From Taxawa tesnikishii (nom. ined.) (Eukaryota; Ascomycota; Dothideomycetes; Dothideales), in assembly GCA_030247885.1 (NCBI GenBank), contig JAPDRO010000007.1, forward strand, positions 62,001 through 126,000: a stretch of 64,000 bases of DNA. Reading direction: 5' to 3'. Below the pieces are notes generated by a model. It made no database searches. It was not told where the DNA came from and saw only the letters and a list, made by a program, of their open reading frames with translations. Positions 35,265 to 46,086 of the stretch are shown one piece after another. The position numbers were made by a program, and so were the translations under genes. Positions within the stretch are counted from its first letter, which is position 1, and each line of letters begins with the position of its first letter.

Positions 35265-35958
35265 ATGGAACACGGAGACGACGGTAAGTGCGTCCTCGCA
35301 GATTTGAGCAGAGCCTATCTAATATCTGGAAGAGTTTGACGTCCCTTTGGGCGTTGGTCTGATATGGCTCGCTCTGAATGATCGAGAAGTCCCTGTATCA
35401 TCCCTCGAAGTCGACTCCCGCAACTGCGGAATCTGCATGGAAGAATACCTTGACGAGAAGTCCGGTCGTCGGCCCCTTCGACTCCTATGCGATGGTCGAC
35501 ACATCATATGCGCAGACTGCGCCGGCAAGTTGTACTATGAACACGGCAGGACGGACTGTCCAATATGCCGTCAAGCCCTCTTTCCACCAGACTTCTACAC
35601 TAATGACGCGTACTACGGAAAGACGATGCGACCGTTGGCAAAGCTGATCTTGGGGAGCTTCTTCCACATAAAGCCCGACGCACCTTTGATGTCAGTGACG
35701 ACAGAAGTCACGGTCGACAAGAAACATGTCGAATTCTTCGACAAGGTCTGGAATTCGAACAGGCCTGACATTGTAGAAGTTGCTCAGGAGAGCGAGGAAG
35801 GAATAGGTGACAAGGAGGTTTCGGATGGCGAGCAAGTCTTGAACGACGAGGGAGCCTCGGACCATGAAGATTCACTCAACGACATGGACACCGAGATGCA
35901 AGAGTATGTCGAAGATGATACGGCTAGTGAAACCACCACAGACGACTTGCTGGTCTAG
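35265..35958 (+). CDS. RING-finger protein (likely E3 ubiquitin ligase)
   Basis: Short first exon 35265-35283 (MEHGDD), 49-bp intron 35284-35332 (donor GTAAGT), then exon to TAG 35956-35958, 214 residues. The zinc-binding RING lies at about residues 41-90: NCGICMEEYLD, then CDGRHIICADCAGKLYYEHG and DCPICRQALFP, giving the C3HC4 pattern with all expected ligands visible. RING domains bring E2-ubiquitin to substrates. Behind the RING comes FFHIKPDAPLM and a long acidic Glu/Asp/Ser tail ending ETTTDDLLV. The stop looks premature: the same frame continues with coding character (next entry). Start chosen because the tiny first exon has a perfect donor and the join gives DDEFDVPLGVGLIW. Confidence 0.75.
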
Positions 35959-36351
35959 GCGGAAAAGATCTTAAGCGCTGTCACCGAAACCTTGAATTCG
36001 TTTCACGGTTCGCGAGTCATGGCGAATGAGCTGCGAGATCAACTCATCAGCTACTACCACCACCATTACGGTTCGCATCACGAGATTCTTTTCGACGAAG
36101 ACCAAGAAGTGGCCAACGACTTACTCACTAGCACTGCGAATGAGGTCTTGCGGCTCCACATGTGTCAGGAGAAGTAAGTCACCCTGCCTCGTTTTGCATA
36201 CCCCTCTACGAAGCAGAACGACTAATTTGAGCTGCTTGACAGGATGTATTACATCTCGACAGGGCCAGGCGCCCCACAGCGTCTCTGGCAGCTCTTCCGC
36301 GAAGGATATGAGTGGGCAGAGGAGCAGCTGCAGACTGAGCACTCGCTCTGA
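35959..36351 (+). CDS. In-frame continuation of the RING gene after a TAG
   Basis: Same frame as the RING ORF, open directly after its TAG: AEKILSAVTETLNSFHGSRV, then first ATG at 36019 (MANELRDQLISYYHHHYGSH), HEILFDEDQEVANDLL. A canonical intron (36174-36242, GTAAGT…TTGACAG) joins in phase to MYYISTGPGAPQRLWQLFRE and a stop at 36349-36351. If translated from 36019 it is a separate protein of about 88 residues. If the TAG is skipped, edited or spliced out, the RING protein becomes 322 residues. There is no gap and no frame change between the two parts, which favours one ancestral gene. Confidence 0.6.
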
Positions 36352-36835
36352 TGCTTGGTGTGCCGAGCATTTGGAGGATTTGAGGTGAAGAAGGAGGCGG
36401 ATGGCAGAACATCATGGAGCAAATCAGACGTTGAACAATGGTGGAATTTCTGGACAGCACTGGCAGGCTGCAGTATGGAGAATCACGCTGGTTCGTGAAG
36501 TAGTGTGTAAAACTATGAGCACACGTGGAATAAATGAAAAGCAACCACGAATATGTGGCATGGTTAACTCATCAAGATCGTGATACGTATTTCCACTCGA
36601 CGTCGCTAAAATGTTGCAATGAAGATAATCATGGTCAAGAAATAGTTGAAAGCCTTCAGGTAGACCGTTTACCATAAGTATGGTGTCGTGAAGCAAGAGG
36701 TAAGCACAAGCTGTCGCACCCTTTCCCCGGTGTTCCCATCGGGCCACTGAGTATGACAGGGCCTACTGACGACTGCATCCGAACCCACGTCACGCACTTT
36801 CCCCTAGGTCTCTCTGGGTCCCTATAACCAGTACT
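36352..36835. other. No supported gene
   Basis: Intergenic space between convergent genes. Only small unsupported ORFs. Confidence 0.5.
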
Positions 36836-37648
36836 TCACCATGCAGGATCATACCGTCCACCCCTTGGCCTTCCGCGGAACCCGTGATCACCGCAGCCCC
36901 GTGACAGCGGATCCTCGCCGTCATCGAAGCATCCCCGGTCACGGCTCCTGCCACGCCCACGTCCACCGAACAAGGTCAGTTCATCGCCTCTTCCACGACT
37001 GCTGTGATCATCCCTTCCACGTCTGGATCCACCGGGAAGACTCAGCTGCAGGCTTTCAAACTCGCCGGCCATCCCCTCGTCGAGTTCTGGCAGGACACCG
37101 AGATCTCTGGTATTCAGTTCCCTACCATGACCACGTCCAGAGCGGGAACGGCCCTCACGATAGTTGGGAGCCAGTCTCATCTCTAGGTCGTCCAGTTCGT
37201 CGGCGTTCAGAGCGCCAGACATCATGTACTCCGGATTCTGGTACTCCTCGTACCTAGGCTCACCCCTTCTGCGTCGTCTGTACCGGTCACCCGTGCGGGC
37301 TTCGTCGTAGACTCCGTAAGAACCCTCCGGCCAACCCTCTTCCCGCTGCGGTCTGAAGCTCTCACCTTGCACTAGCTCGAGATCCCAAGTGTCGTAGTCG
37401 CGACCCCGGCCTAGACGCCTGTTGGGCAAGGGGTTCAGATCGTCACGAAGGCTTTGGAAGATGTCAGGACGGTCCTCCCTTTCGCGTTGCCGAGTGCGCA
37501 TCTCGCGAACTGACTGACGATCTTCGCGGTCCCGGTTCAATGCGCGGCTTGTGGAGAGGCGTTCGAAGCCGCCGTAGGTGTCTTCGGAGACGCCGTAGCC
37601 GCCGCCCAGGGACAGGTCTGGAATGTCATCGAGGTCGTCGAAGTCCAT
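36836..37648 (-). CDS. Arg/Gly/Asp-rich disordered protein
   Basis: Single-exon ORF of 270 residues from ATG 37648 (MDFDDLDDIPDLSLGGGYGV). It is dominated by Arg, Gly, Asp and Glu, with RERED, RGRGR, SRGRGDE and GFRGRPRGGRYD stretches, especially in the C-terminal third. No globular domain is visible. RG/RGG-rich tails are common in RNA-binding proteins and substrates of arginine methylation, which is inference only. The opposite strand is also open over part of the region, as happens with low-complexity sequence, but the minus-strand ATG and length favour this reading. Confidence 0.5.
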   Translation of the reverse strand: MDFDDLDDIPDLSLGGGYGVSEDTYGGFERLSTSRALNRDREDRQSVREMRTRQREREDRPDIFQSLRDDLNPLPNRRLGRGRDYDTWDLELVQGESFRPQREEGWPEGSYGVYDEARTGDRYRRRRRGEPRYEEYQNPEYMMSGALNADELDDLEMRLAPNYREGRSRSGRGHGRELNTRDLGVLPELDEGMAGEFESLQLSLPGGSRRGRDDHSSRGRGDELTLFGGRGRGRSRDRGCFDDGEDPLSRGCGDHGFRGRPRGGRYDPAW

Positions 37649-38484
37649 GGTGATGGTGTGTGGTAATGGTAGGTTGAAAGATGTGGATTGTGGTAATGCG
37701 TTATCGGGTGTGTGAGGTGAGATTTGAGTCTGGGTGTAGGGGAGGTAGTTAGGCGGGACAGAGATACCGCTGCGACTTGAGAGAGTTTTGTATTGTCCTA
37801 GTATCTATTTCAGCGCATGATACCAGGATGGCCACATGTTGTGCTGTAAATGAGAACATGGGATCAATATAGTGACCAGGCATGATGAGGGCTCACTCAG
37901 CATGTGCGCTGGCTGGAAAGCGTCCAAATCATCCATCTTGTGGTTTCAGAGGATAGATGCTTGAGCGTTAGACTGTCCATGGATATGAGGAGGTTGTTGT
38001 TTGTAGTCTCATTGCCTGACCACGCTGTCCCTACACGATGACGGCCATATGAGCAGGAAAATTCGAGCATGTATCCTCGTCAGATTCGCACCTTCAGGGA
38101 ACACTAGAATCGTCACAGGCCCAACACACTTGATCGCACATCTTTGCAGAATGCCTTAATCTACTTGTTTTGTATGTCGTGATGACTGCCGCTCCCTTTG
38201 CTTCTGATCTTCCCCGCATCTTAATACATGATGCTCAGAGTCTCTTCAATTTCCCGCCTTCTGCTTATGAGGATGCGTCGATGAGTTTCTGTTGGAATAA
38301 CCACCACTGCAGTAATGCTGCGCCCACTCCCAACATGCCTTCCGCGATGGCCGTGCAGTCCCTCCTCCTGTTGTTGCTGATTGTGGAGCATATCGCCCTT
38401 GCAAGCCCGCAGGCGCTTTTATCTTCCTATAGGTCAGCGTGTTTGTTATGGAGGCGCGAACTGCCAAACCTACCTCAGCTTCCT
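37649..38484. other. No supported gene
   Basis: Upstream region of the Arg/Gly-rich gene; nothing else seen. Confidence 0.5.
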
Positions 38485-39041
38485 TCACATCGGGTCTCGA
38501 CCACGAAGCCGAGCCCACAACCTTCTCCTGAACCGTCTCAACCTTCCCAGCCATGGTCGCCATCCAGTAGTAAGGCGTTGGGGCGTGTATTCGATGTTAC
38601 CGGCCTCGATATCTCCATCGTCCGTCTCAACACTTCCAGCAGCAGTCGAACCCTGCCTTGGCACTTCGGTTTCCTGATGCTCGCTGCGCTCGTTGTTCCA
38701 GATGAGGCGCGCGACAGGCTGGCGGTTGTTGTAGGCGTCCGCAACGTTGACTTGAATCCAGTTCTCGCCGCCTTCAGCGGTAGTGCGGCTGGCGATAAGG
38801 TCGACCACTTGCAGCTGGCCCAGAAGAAAGTACGGTTGGCCTTGGCCTGGCGGGTCGTGGCGGGTTACCTGAGGAGTGTGAGGTTCTGGCGACTGGGAAG
38901 AGCGGGCTCCCTCCATCTGCAACAAGTGTCAGAAGAACTGCTTAGGTGCATAAATGCAGTTGAGAGGGTGTGATAGCACGCAAAAGGAGGGGCGATGCTC
39001 ACCGGGTGGTTGCTCGAGGAGGCGTGGACGTTCTCTGCCAT
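38485..39041 (-). CDS. Lineage-specific protein of unknown function, two exons
   Basis: Exon 1 39003-39041 (MAENVHASSSNHP), 86-bp intron 38917-39002 (GTGAGC…TTGCAG), exon 2 38485-38916. Phase 0 join, 156 residues. The middle (YFLLGQLQVVDLIASRTTAE, then WIQVNVADAYNNRQPVARLI) looks folded. The C-terminus is strongly basic and Trp/Arg-rich (RLRRFRRRLWARLRGRD), perhaps nucleic-acid or membrane binding. I know no family. The 267-codon plus-strand ORF over the same bases is a shadow: it crosses the splice sites and has no domain. Confidence 0.6.
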
Positions 39042-41012
39042 GATGTTTCGTGGTTTGCGAAGATATCCCTTCCGTCTGCCAATATGGTACGAAAATGCGA
39101 GCGCTGTATCGTGCGAGTGGAAAGTTAGGCGTACTGACGCCGGAAGAGAACAGGAAAGCGGCGGGAGTCACTTGACGCGGATAAAGTTTCGGCAAAGTGG
39201 GGCTCTTAATGAGGTGAATATCAATGACAACCCAGGTCTGCAGCCAGTCATATCACGCGCACAATTGTGTTAGCCTACGACCTGATTCACCTCTGAGGTA
39301 GCGAACGTTAGCTACAGTTCTCCCATTTAGATGTGATTTATTGCGCTCAATCATTGAGAGTGTTCTGTAAATCGGGAGTTATCTGACACACAAAACCACT
39401 ATTCAGGTTCTTTCATTCCCTGTTCGAAACTTGTCCCGTCGTTGAATCGCGGTCCTTTAGCAGACTCATTGACGAGCTCGGAAAGCGTACCTGACTTGGA
39501 GACTACGCGACTGTGTTGGGATGAGGCAGCAGGGAACAGACTTCCCAAACACGCTGGTAATGCTGAGCTGACAGACAGCGTGTTATTGATAGCCGGAGAG
39601 GTTCCTCTCACCTTTGAACAGTCTCGTTTTGTGCACCTACAGCACTTTCTTAGGGTGACTGCAGCCTGCCGCCGCAGCGGTGAATTTGATGTAGTGCTCT
39701 TCATGGTCACTTTACCTACGACTTCTCACACCGCTCGCATGATTATAGCTTTTCGCTACTAGGTCGGCCGAGATACTGCCTTATTTGTTCCTGGTCGGAG
39801 ATATGGGCTTCTAACCTTGCCCTGTTCTTTGTGTGCGGCACACTGATCTCTATTTCGACCGTCTTGGCTGTACATGTTCTATTGTGTCACGACAAGACCT
39901 AGAATGACTCGAGAGGTGTGGGCAACTCACCAAGAAAGCTTCATGAGTGATCTATGCCGGACTGGGATATCAAGTAGCCATGTACGTTTGGACAAGTCAG
40001 GATCTGAAATGGCGAGTGCTCTTTTTGCGGTCGGTTGTGGAGTGTGAACTCCCTTGGTCGCCACAACGTGGGTAACCCATTCGCGATAGATTCCAATCAC
40101 TTCGTGGCAGTTATGGCGGATTTTTTCTGAACATGGTGTCTGTCCCATTATGTTCACCTCAAGACGGCATATTGTAGAAGCTACAGAATGCGCTTGCCTG
40201 CTCCGTACAATATTGAGAGTTCAAACCGAAGGGACTGTTTGGCTGGCACTCAGTTCATCAAGCGCGATGACGTCGGAGATGAGGGGACTTGTCTCATAGC
40301 ATTGATCAAACTGAAATGAGGCCTACATACCTTGTCATTTGACTGAAATCAAAGGAAAAATTTGGAGAACACTCTTCGTAATTGTTGAGAAGATGGACTA
40401 CGATCGCGGAAGTGAAAGCAGAACACTGTAGAGGAGTCGCGTCAATGCTCTGGTGGCTGTGTGGCCGCTGCTCTTGAGCACTTGATTGTCAGTGATGCAT
40501 TGCAATGTCCAAGTTCTCTACTGCGATCTGGACTGCATGCTTGCTCCATCCCAAAACATGACGTTGAGCTGGACGTTGAGCCGAACAAGGCCCTGGCTTG
40601 TTCCGTCCGGAGTCGAGGTCCAACCGAGCTGTTGCGACAGCAACACTGTTGAACAGGACATATTCAAGTCATTAGTGATGGCTTCAACCCGTCAACATGT
40701 CACCTCTCATGGCAATGGTCTTGGTGGAGACTGCTACATACTCGACTCATCTTGAGCATTGTCATGGTCGCACAAGTAACTCTTGTATTTCAAGGGAACG
40801 GCATCTGGCTCCCATCAACACTCACTACCTGAGATGAAGAGCGACAGCAAAACGTGCAGCGTTCGAAGGAGAAACCGTGCATGTAGGTATGCTCATAAGT
40901 CATCCGAACTTTCGTATGTCCCTGAAGACTACTGGTGCATACCCGAAAGGATTCTGTCTCTCAGCATCTATTTGACGTCCTCCATATCCCTTGTCCCTCC
41001 ATGCACCTGCAA
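39042..41012. other. No supported gene
   Basis: Overlapping short ORFs on both strands at 39399-39762 and 40486-40755 cannot be ranked. No motif seen. Confidence 0.45.
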
Positions 41013-41204
41013 TTACTCGTCTCCTTCTTTGTTAACAACGTCCACGTTCTCATCCCGTTTCAATGCGGATTTCAACTTCTGCAGAGATACCTGCATCTTC
41101 CTCCAGAGCCATCCCTTCTTCTTCCCGCCAGCCTTGTCCTTCCGCCACTCTTGTCGTCTTGTTTCATCGACAATCAAAGCGTGCTCGTCCCATTGTATGC
41201 TCAT
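41013..41204 (-). CDS. Small Lys/Glu-rich ORF overlapping an upstream stop (TAATG)
   Basis: ATG at 41204 shares its A with the last base of the TAA (41206-41204) that ends the preceding gene on the same strand. About 63 residues: MSIQWDEHALIVDETRRQEW, then KDKAGGKKKGWLWRKM and a charged helical tail. Strong coding character. It may be the rest of the upstream protein after a frame slip, a second cistron made by stop-restart, or a separate exon. Confidence 0.4.
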   Translation of the reverse strand: MSIQWDEHALIVDETRRQEWRKDKAGGKKKGWLWRKMQVSLQKLKSALKRDENVDVVNKEGDE

Positions 41205-41883
41205 TATATCAAATCAAGGAGGTTGTAGCGCACGAATAGCTGTTGCTTGTAAGTGTTCGTGGCTGGCGGGCTGCTGGATGAGAGATGAGCATGGACGCGT
41301 TCCACTCGCTACGTTCAATTAGCTTCGAAGAAGTTGCTGAAGACGCAGAACTGGTACTGACTTCGAACAGCTGCAGAATCAACGCTGGCGGAGGTATGGG
41401 AGTTTGGATCAAACGCCTGGATGAGTCGCCGTTGCAGAGATAGTTGAGACAGACAAGCACCCTCTGATTAACCCTTGCTCTTTTCGCCGTGATGCGTTCT
41501 GCACTCTCTCTCATGCTGTACCCATCTGACTCGTCGTACATCAACACGTAGTTTTCCAGAACTGCCCACTGTAGCCGCAGGACGCGGTTGTCATACTTGC
41601 CGATTGCGGAAAGGTACAGCTTCTGAAACGCGATTGAATCTCCTCATTACGACACACTGACCGCCTTGGTCTGTGCTCAAGCGAGCCGGTTTATAACCGC
41701 TCCGTTTCCTCGAAGCCACCTTCCTTCCTTCTTCACATAACCAGGTACGTCCCATTCATTCGTGATCTCGTCCCATGTTCTCTCGTTTTTGTTCTTCCGT
41801 CCCCTCTCACTTGCCTTTCTTATCCTCAACTTCCCTTTCCCTCTTACGAGTGCAGCACTGGGTGATCCCAAGCTCATCGACAT
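41204..41883 (-). CDS. Unknown protein, three exons
   Basis: Exon 1 41698-41883 (MSMSLGSPSAALVRGKGK, basic, then ERTWDEITNEWDVPGYVKKE), exon 2 41362-41622 (KLYLSAIGKYDNRVLRLQWA, then VLMYDESDGYSMRESAERIT and VLVCLNYLCNG), exon 3 41204-41308 (RVERVHAHLSSSSPPATNTY, then KQQLFVRYNLLDLI). Intron 2 (41309-41361, GTCAGT…CGTAG) is good. Intron 1 (41623-41697) has a clear acceptor TTTCAG but a weak donor GTTATA. All joins keep frame, total 183 residues. No domain recognised. The exon 1 start lies inside a duplicated 55-bp segment. Confidence 0.55.
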
Positions 41884-41914
41884 CGCCTCGCGCAGTCGAT
41901 GGGTTGCCTATCTC
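41860..41914 (+). repeat. Diverged direct repeat, copy 1
   Basis: GGGTGATCCCAAGCTCATCG… resembles 42035-42089 (GGGTGACCCCAAACTCGTTG…) at roughly three quarters of positions, including GCCTCGCGC and GGTCAATGGGT-like cores. It overlaps the start codon region of the minus-strand gene ending at 41883. Confidence 0.6.
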
Positions 41915-42034
41915 GCAGAGTGACAGGTGGTCTCACGGTTGGTAATGGCCCCGCCCGTGTCGCACGTACTGGACAGACTATTCTGTTCTAGAGGTCGACT
42001 ACGCGAAGCGTACATGCATATCCAGTCAAAATGT

Positions 42035-42089
42035 GGGTGACCCCAAACTCGTTGACAAATGCCTCGCGCGGTCAATGGGTAGCCTTGCT
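42035..42089 (+). repeat. Diverged direct repeat, copy 2
   Basis: Second copy, 175 bp from the first, upstream of the same minus-strand gene. Lacks the ATG present in copy 1. Confidence 0.6.
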
Positions 42090-43668
42090 GGAAGAACGAG
42101 TCTCTGTTTGAATGGTATGCAAAACACCAGCTGGAGGTCCGGCCGAGCGGTAGGTTAGGGTCGCGCGACTTGCTGTTGTCGCAATCTGGACAGATGGCCT
42201 AAAAAGCACTCTACATCTGATTCGGACGTCGACGCACAGCATACATCCATTTTTCATCAGTGCTATTCACCATTCTGGTGGAAACTGGCGAAGAACTCCC
42301 TGCTCTATTGCTTTTTCTCCTTTGGCCATCGCGACAATCGCTTTCTCATCCACACCGTGCTCAAGTGAGAATCTGCGCGCCAGAGGACGGTGGAACTTCA
42401 CTTGAATCACATTGCATGACGATATGCGAGCTTTTCCACGCACCTGGAACAGCTATACTGCCGTTGTGCGCGAAGCAAATGATTGAAAGCCACCTTTTTT
42501 CATTGTCCCGCTGTCCGCCAAGCAGAACGAGACGCGCTTTCTCTCGACGTTCAGTCGGACGAGCCAACGTGGAGCCATGACAAGGCAAAGATAATGCCTT
42601 CTATAGGAGACTCGCATTAGAATGCTAGTCTGTGACGCTTAACGCTACTCCCTAACCTAAGGAACCGCTATTGTTCCCAAATTCCTGTTTCATTACAAAA
42701 GTGGCATGTCCATCGATTCCACTGGCTCATTGGGATCACTATCCCTAAGCAAATGCTACGAGCCGTAAGGCCGACAGTACATGACTCCATGGACCACGGT
42801 TGGTTGGAAGGGGAACGAGACGAAAACAGATGGAAATACCGTTCCTTGCTGTACAAATGGCGCACATGTATCAGAACTGATCCCTATAGGTTCGTATAAG
42901 TAGTACCATAGTTGGCAATGTTTCCACAGCGGTGCACTACATGGAACACAGCTTCCAATGAGACGCTCCCTTGGATTCTGCCCATGAACAGCGTGACTTC
43001 CTTCTGCTTAGCATCAAGCAGGGGCGCTTCTTGACCGACTTTTGCTATCGGATGGCACCGAATTTTTGTAGCTTATGATGGCCCACCATGAGTAATAAGA
43101 AAACGTTCACACCTTCTGGTGTGGAATTTGAACTGGATCATATTAGCAACGTGTTAGGATCAAATATACACTGATGCGACGCAGATCTCCCGAAACCCAA
43201 GACCTACAACGCGGGACGCTCGTCGGAGGGCAGCTTTCGCTCTTGCGTTTTGTCAACGCCAAGATGCACAATGATAATGCATGCAAATGTAAAGAGAACC
43301 AACGACAACCCTTGATTCCAGATTGAGCGATGTTGACTGACTCCTGCGAAGTCGAGCGTAATCCTGTATAGCCTTGACGATACCTCGACAGTCGAACCAC
43401 CGCCATCAGTTTCTAGCATTGTGATAGTGTCAATATGGGACTAGTGTCGGCGTTGAGACGGGTTGTGTGGTAAGTAAAAGAGTAGCGGCAGATATGGAAG
43501 GCTCCATACGATAAACTGATCAGAAGACATCGTGCAGACTGGAGAAGATTGGGTATGACGGCGCTGCATTCGCATGGATCATAACCTAGGCATTGTGCCA
43601 AAGCTCTGGGTATCTTCCGAGTAGTCCACAAAGGAAAGCAGTACAGGTCTTCATCATCGCCAAGACGG
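42090..43668. other. No supported gene
   Basis: Nothing beyond short unsupported ORFs. Confidence 0.5.
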
Positions 43669-44337
43669 TCAAAGGTCAATATCAAACCAGAACCCCATGC
43701 CGAACTCACGGACCAAACCCTCCAATTCCAACAGTTTGTGCCCTGAGAATCCACCCTCTCCTATCTCGGTCTGTGCGGCCTCCCATTGCCTCCACGACAT
43801 GCTGCGGTCCCGAACGCACGCGATGACGCCGTCGACGAAGTTGTCCGCGGTCTCCGGAGAAGCGTAGCCGCAATCGATCAGTTCTCCATTCCGAAGCATG
43901 GTTGCCACAAACTCTCTCACATGGGGTTTGACCTCCTCCGATCCACTGCCCTCTACCTTCACCTCTGCCACGAATCTGCGCAAGCTCGGGCAGGCATTGA
44001 GAGCGCGGGAGACCATTTCTCCCAAACGAAAGCCGGGCCTCTGGAGCTCACCGACCGTGACCGTGAGGGTGAGGAGCAGATTATTTACTTCGTCTCTGAC
44101 TTGAGGTGGGAGCGTGAGACGGAAATCGCTCGCTGCAGAGAGCTCTCCAGGCACAATAACGGTCTGCCAGAAACGACGGCGGGCCATCAGTGTAGCAGGA
44201 ATGTTGGCCGCGATGGGCGACACGAGATGATGCAGGAGTTCGATTGCATTCTCATGATCCTGATCGGGATCCAGGAGTGCAAGTGAGAACGGGTCAATGA
44301 GCCCTTTGATGGTTGTGCTCTTCTGGACGGAGCCCAT
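43669..44337 (-). CDS. Unknown protein, F-box-neighbourhood type
   Basis: 222 codons from ATG 44337 (MGSVQKSTTIKGLIDPFSLA). Coding composition is good throughout: ARRRFWQTVIVPGELSAASD, LPPQVRDEVNNLLLTLTVTV, ALNACPSLRRFVAEVKVEGS, ending GMGFWFDIDL. The 'ACPSLRRFVAEV' phrase resembles the part of fungal F-box/2EXR proteins after the N-terminal helix, but no LPxExRxxIY motif is present. The N-terminus may lie in another exon or be lost. Similar in style to the gene at 45.1-46.1 kb on the same strand. Confidence 0.55.
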   Translation of the reverse strand: MGSVQKSTTIKGLIDPFSLALLDPDQDHENAIELLHHLVSPIAANIPATLMARRRFWQTVIVPGELSAASDFRLTLPPQVRDEVNNLLLTLTVTVGELQRPGFRLGEMVSRALNACPSLRRFVAEVKVEGSGSEEVKPHVREFVATMLRNGELIDCGYASPETADNFVDGVIACVRDRSMSWRQWEAAQTEIGEGGFSGHKLLELEGLVREFGMGFWFDIDL

Positions 44338-45129
44338 ATCTTGCCAATCGCGTCTATACACTCTTTAGCTGGAATCTCAACATAAACGACAATAACAACG
44401 CGAAAAAGAGACTTACAGAGTTCGCAGGACCAACAAGTCTCTGTCGTGGGAAGGGGTGTAAGTGCTCGATGCCATTGTGGCCGTTGTGTTGTCCGCGATA
44501 TGTTGATGTTTAGGTCAAAGTGAAGGGATGTAAGAGCAAGTATTGAAAGTCGAACGTTGGAAAGAAAGCAATCTACAGATGACACGGTATGTTCCGGCAA
44601 CACATCATGACATTCGATCAGGCCAGTCGGCAGTCTTCGGAGTTTCCGCGGATGTGCTTCAAATTTGATTTCACCAGAACGTGATGTTACTTTCTCCAGT
44701 CGGGCGTTCGCCTCACACCAGCACGACCCCGAGAGTTTCACTTTCATTTCCGGCTTCCGACCATACCCTCTCTATCCGTGCCTTGAATTGCTGAACCTGA
44801 CACCACGAAAGAGTCATCACTGACCAATCCTGTCGACCGAGACCATTGGTATTGCGTCTCGAAAAAACGATAAGAGTGGCGAAGCCACTTTCATGATTGA
44901 CCATAGCCCCTGCTGTACTGCAGAGGCGTTGAGGCCTAATCAGAGCTACTTGCACATATCGTCTTCATGCGAGATAGAACAGCCTGCCTGGATCCATTAT
45001 CCCCAAAGCTATGTATCCCGAACGCAGAGCACTCATGACTGCCGATCCCCAAACGCAAACACCAGCAAACCAGTATTCATCATCAGTACCACTAGTGGCT
45101 CAGCCGGGCTCGCTCCGTATCATCACCGC
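44338..45129. other. No supported gene
   Basis: Short spacer between two same-strand genes. No coding signal I trust. Confidence 0.5.
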
Positions 45130-46086
45130 TCACCAGCCCCAGATTTCTTCGACCGCATCAAGGTACTCGTCGTAGAACTCCTTATCAGGCATTAGATAAT
45201 CCTCGACGGAGGTGTCGCCCAGCGAATGATCACTCTTCAGCCAGAACCGACGGTTTCCGTTGGAGATGAAGATAGGGGCCAGACGCACAGCCTCCACTAC
45301 TCTCTTCCGGACGAACGTGTCTTCGTCCATCTCCCAGGGTATGGCTTGGCCGAACTCCAACCTACTCTCAAGATGTACATCTGATGGATGCATAGCGAGG
45401 CCGTCCGACAGGACAATGGAACAGCGCCTCAAGCTTCCGAGTTGACCTTCTTCAGCGTCCAGGGTGACTAGCACGGTCAAGGTCTCGAAGAAGGCTTTCA
45501 AAACTCTCCAGTCGCCATTCGGTGGACACAGGAGGATGATGTCCAGCGACTCCACCCTCCAGAGTTGGTGACACTGTGAAGCCAAGCCCATCAAGGTCGT
45601 CGTGACGAGCTTCCAGCATCGGCTCCACTCCTCGACCTCACACCAGTCGACTGCGAGAACAAGACGCATGTTCTTGACTCGCTCGAGTAGGGCAGGCTCA
45701 ACTAGGTCACCGTCGTCGACGTGCCAAGTCACCTTACCGTTCTTGGCACTGACAGTCACGGTGACGGTCTGGTTGAAGAACAACTCTCTGAACTGCTGTT
45801 TCAGGACGGGATCGCTGCTCGCAGTTAACATCCTCTTATTCTTGAGCTCCAGGTACTCTCCCATCGTTCTTGGGAATGGTGTAAGATCCATTTCAATCAT
45901 GTCCTTCTTGATTTTGCGGAAGAGCTCGAGTGGAAGATCCTGGATGCGACTGATGAGCTGCGTATCTTCTGCGGAAGCTAGCCCGAGCGATGAGCTGACC
46001 CAGTTCATCACATCCAAGTCGGCCTGCGCCAACGCAGTGTTAGTGTTGGTCACCTGAGAAAAGCCCTGGGAAGAGTTAGTCTGCAT
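45130..46086 (-). CDS. F-box-like protein
   Basis: 318 codons, single exon, ATG 46086 (MQTNSSQGFSQVTNTNTALA). A Ser/Thr/Asn-rich leader precedes the F-box-like helix SRIQDLPLELFRKIKKDMIE at about residues 45-64. Then comes FRELFFNQTVTVTVSAKNGK (family position of 'FFxxxTxxV'), VKNMRLVLAVDWCEVEEW and a long alpha/beta tail ending YLDAVEEIWGW. Frame is clean. Likely a substrate receptor-like protein by family, with unknown partner. Confidence 0.65.
   Translation of the reverse strand: MQTNSSQGFSQVTNTNTALAQADLDVMNWVSSSLGLASAEDTQLISRIQDLPLELFRKIKKDMIEMDLTPFPRTMGEYLELKNKRMLTASSDPVLKQQFRELFFNQTVTVTVSAKNGKVTWHVDDGDLVEPALLERVKNMRLVLAVDWCEVEEWSRCWKLVTTTLMGLASQCHQLWRVESLDIILLCPPNGDWRVLKAFFETLTVLVTLDAEEGQLGSLRRCSIVLSDGLAMHPSDVHLESRLEFGQAIPWEMDEDTFVRKRVVEAVRLAPIFISNGNRRFWLKSDHSLGDTSVEDYLMPDKEFYDEYLDAVEEIWGW

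Noticed and set aside
38170-38973. 267-codon plus-strand ORF
   Set aside because: It covers a minus-strand gene with a perfect intron and coding character; the plus reading is Ser/Pro-rich and has no motif.
42651-42665. CCCTAACCTAA, telomere-like
   Set aside because: Only about one and a half units; not an array.
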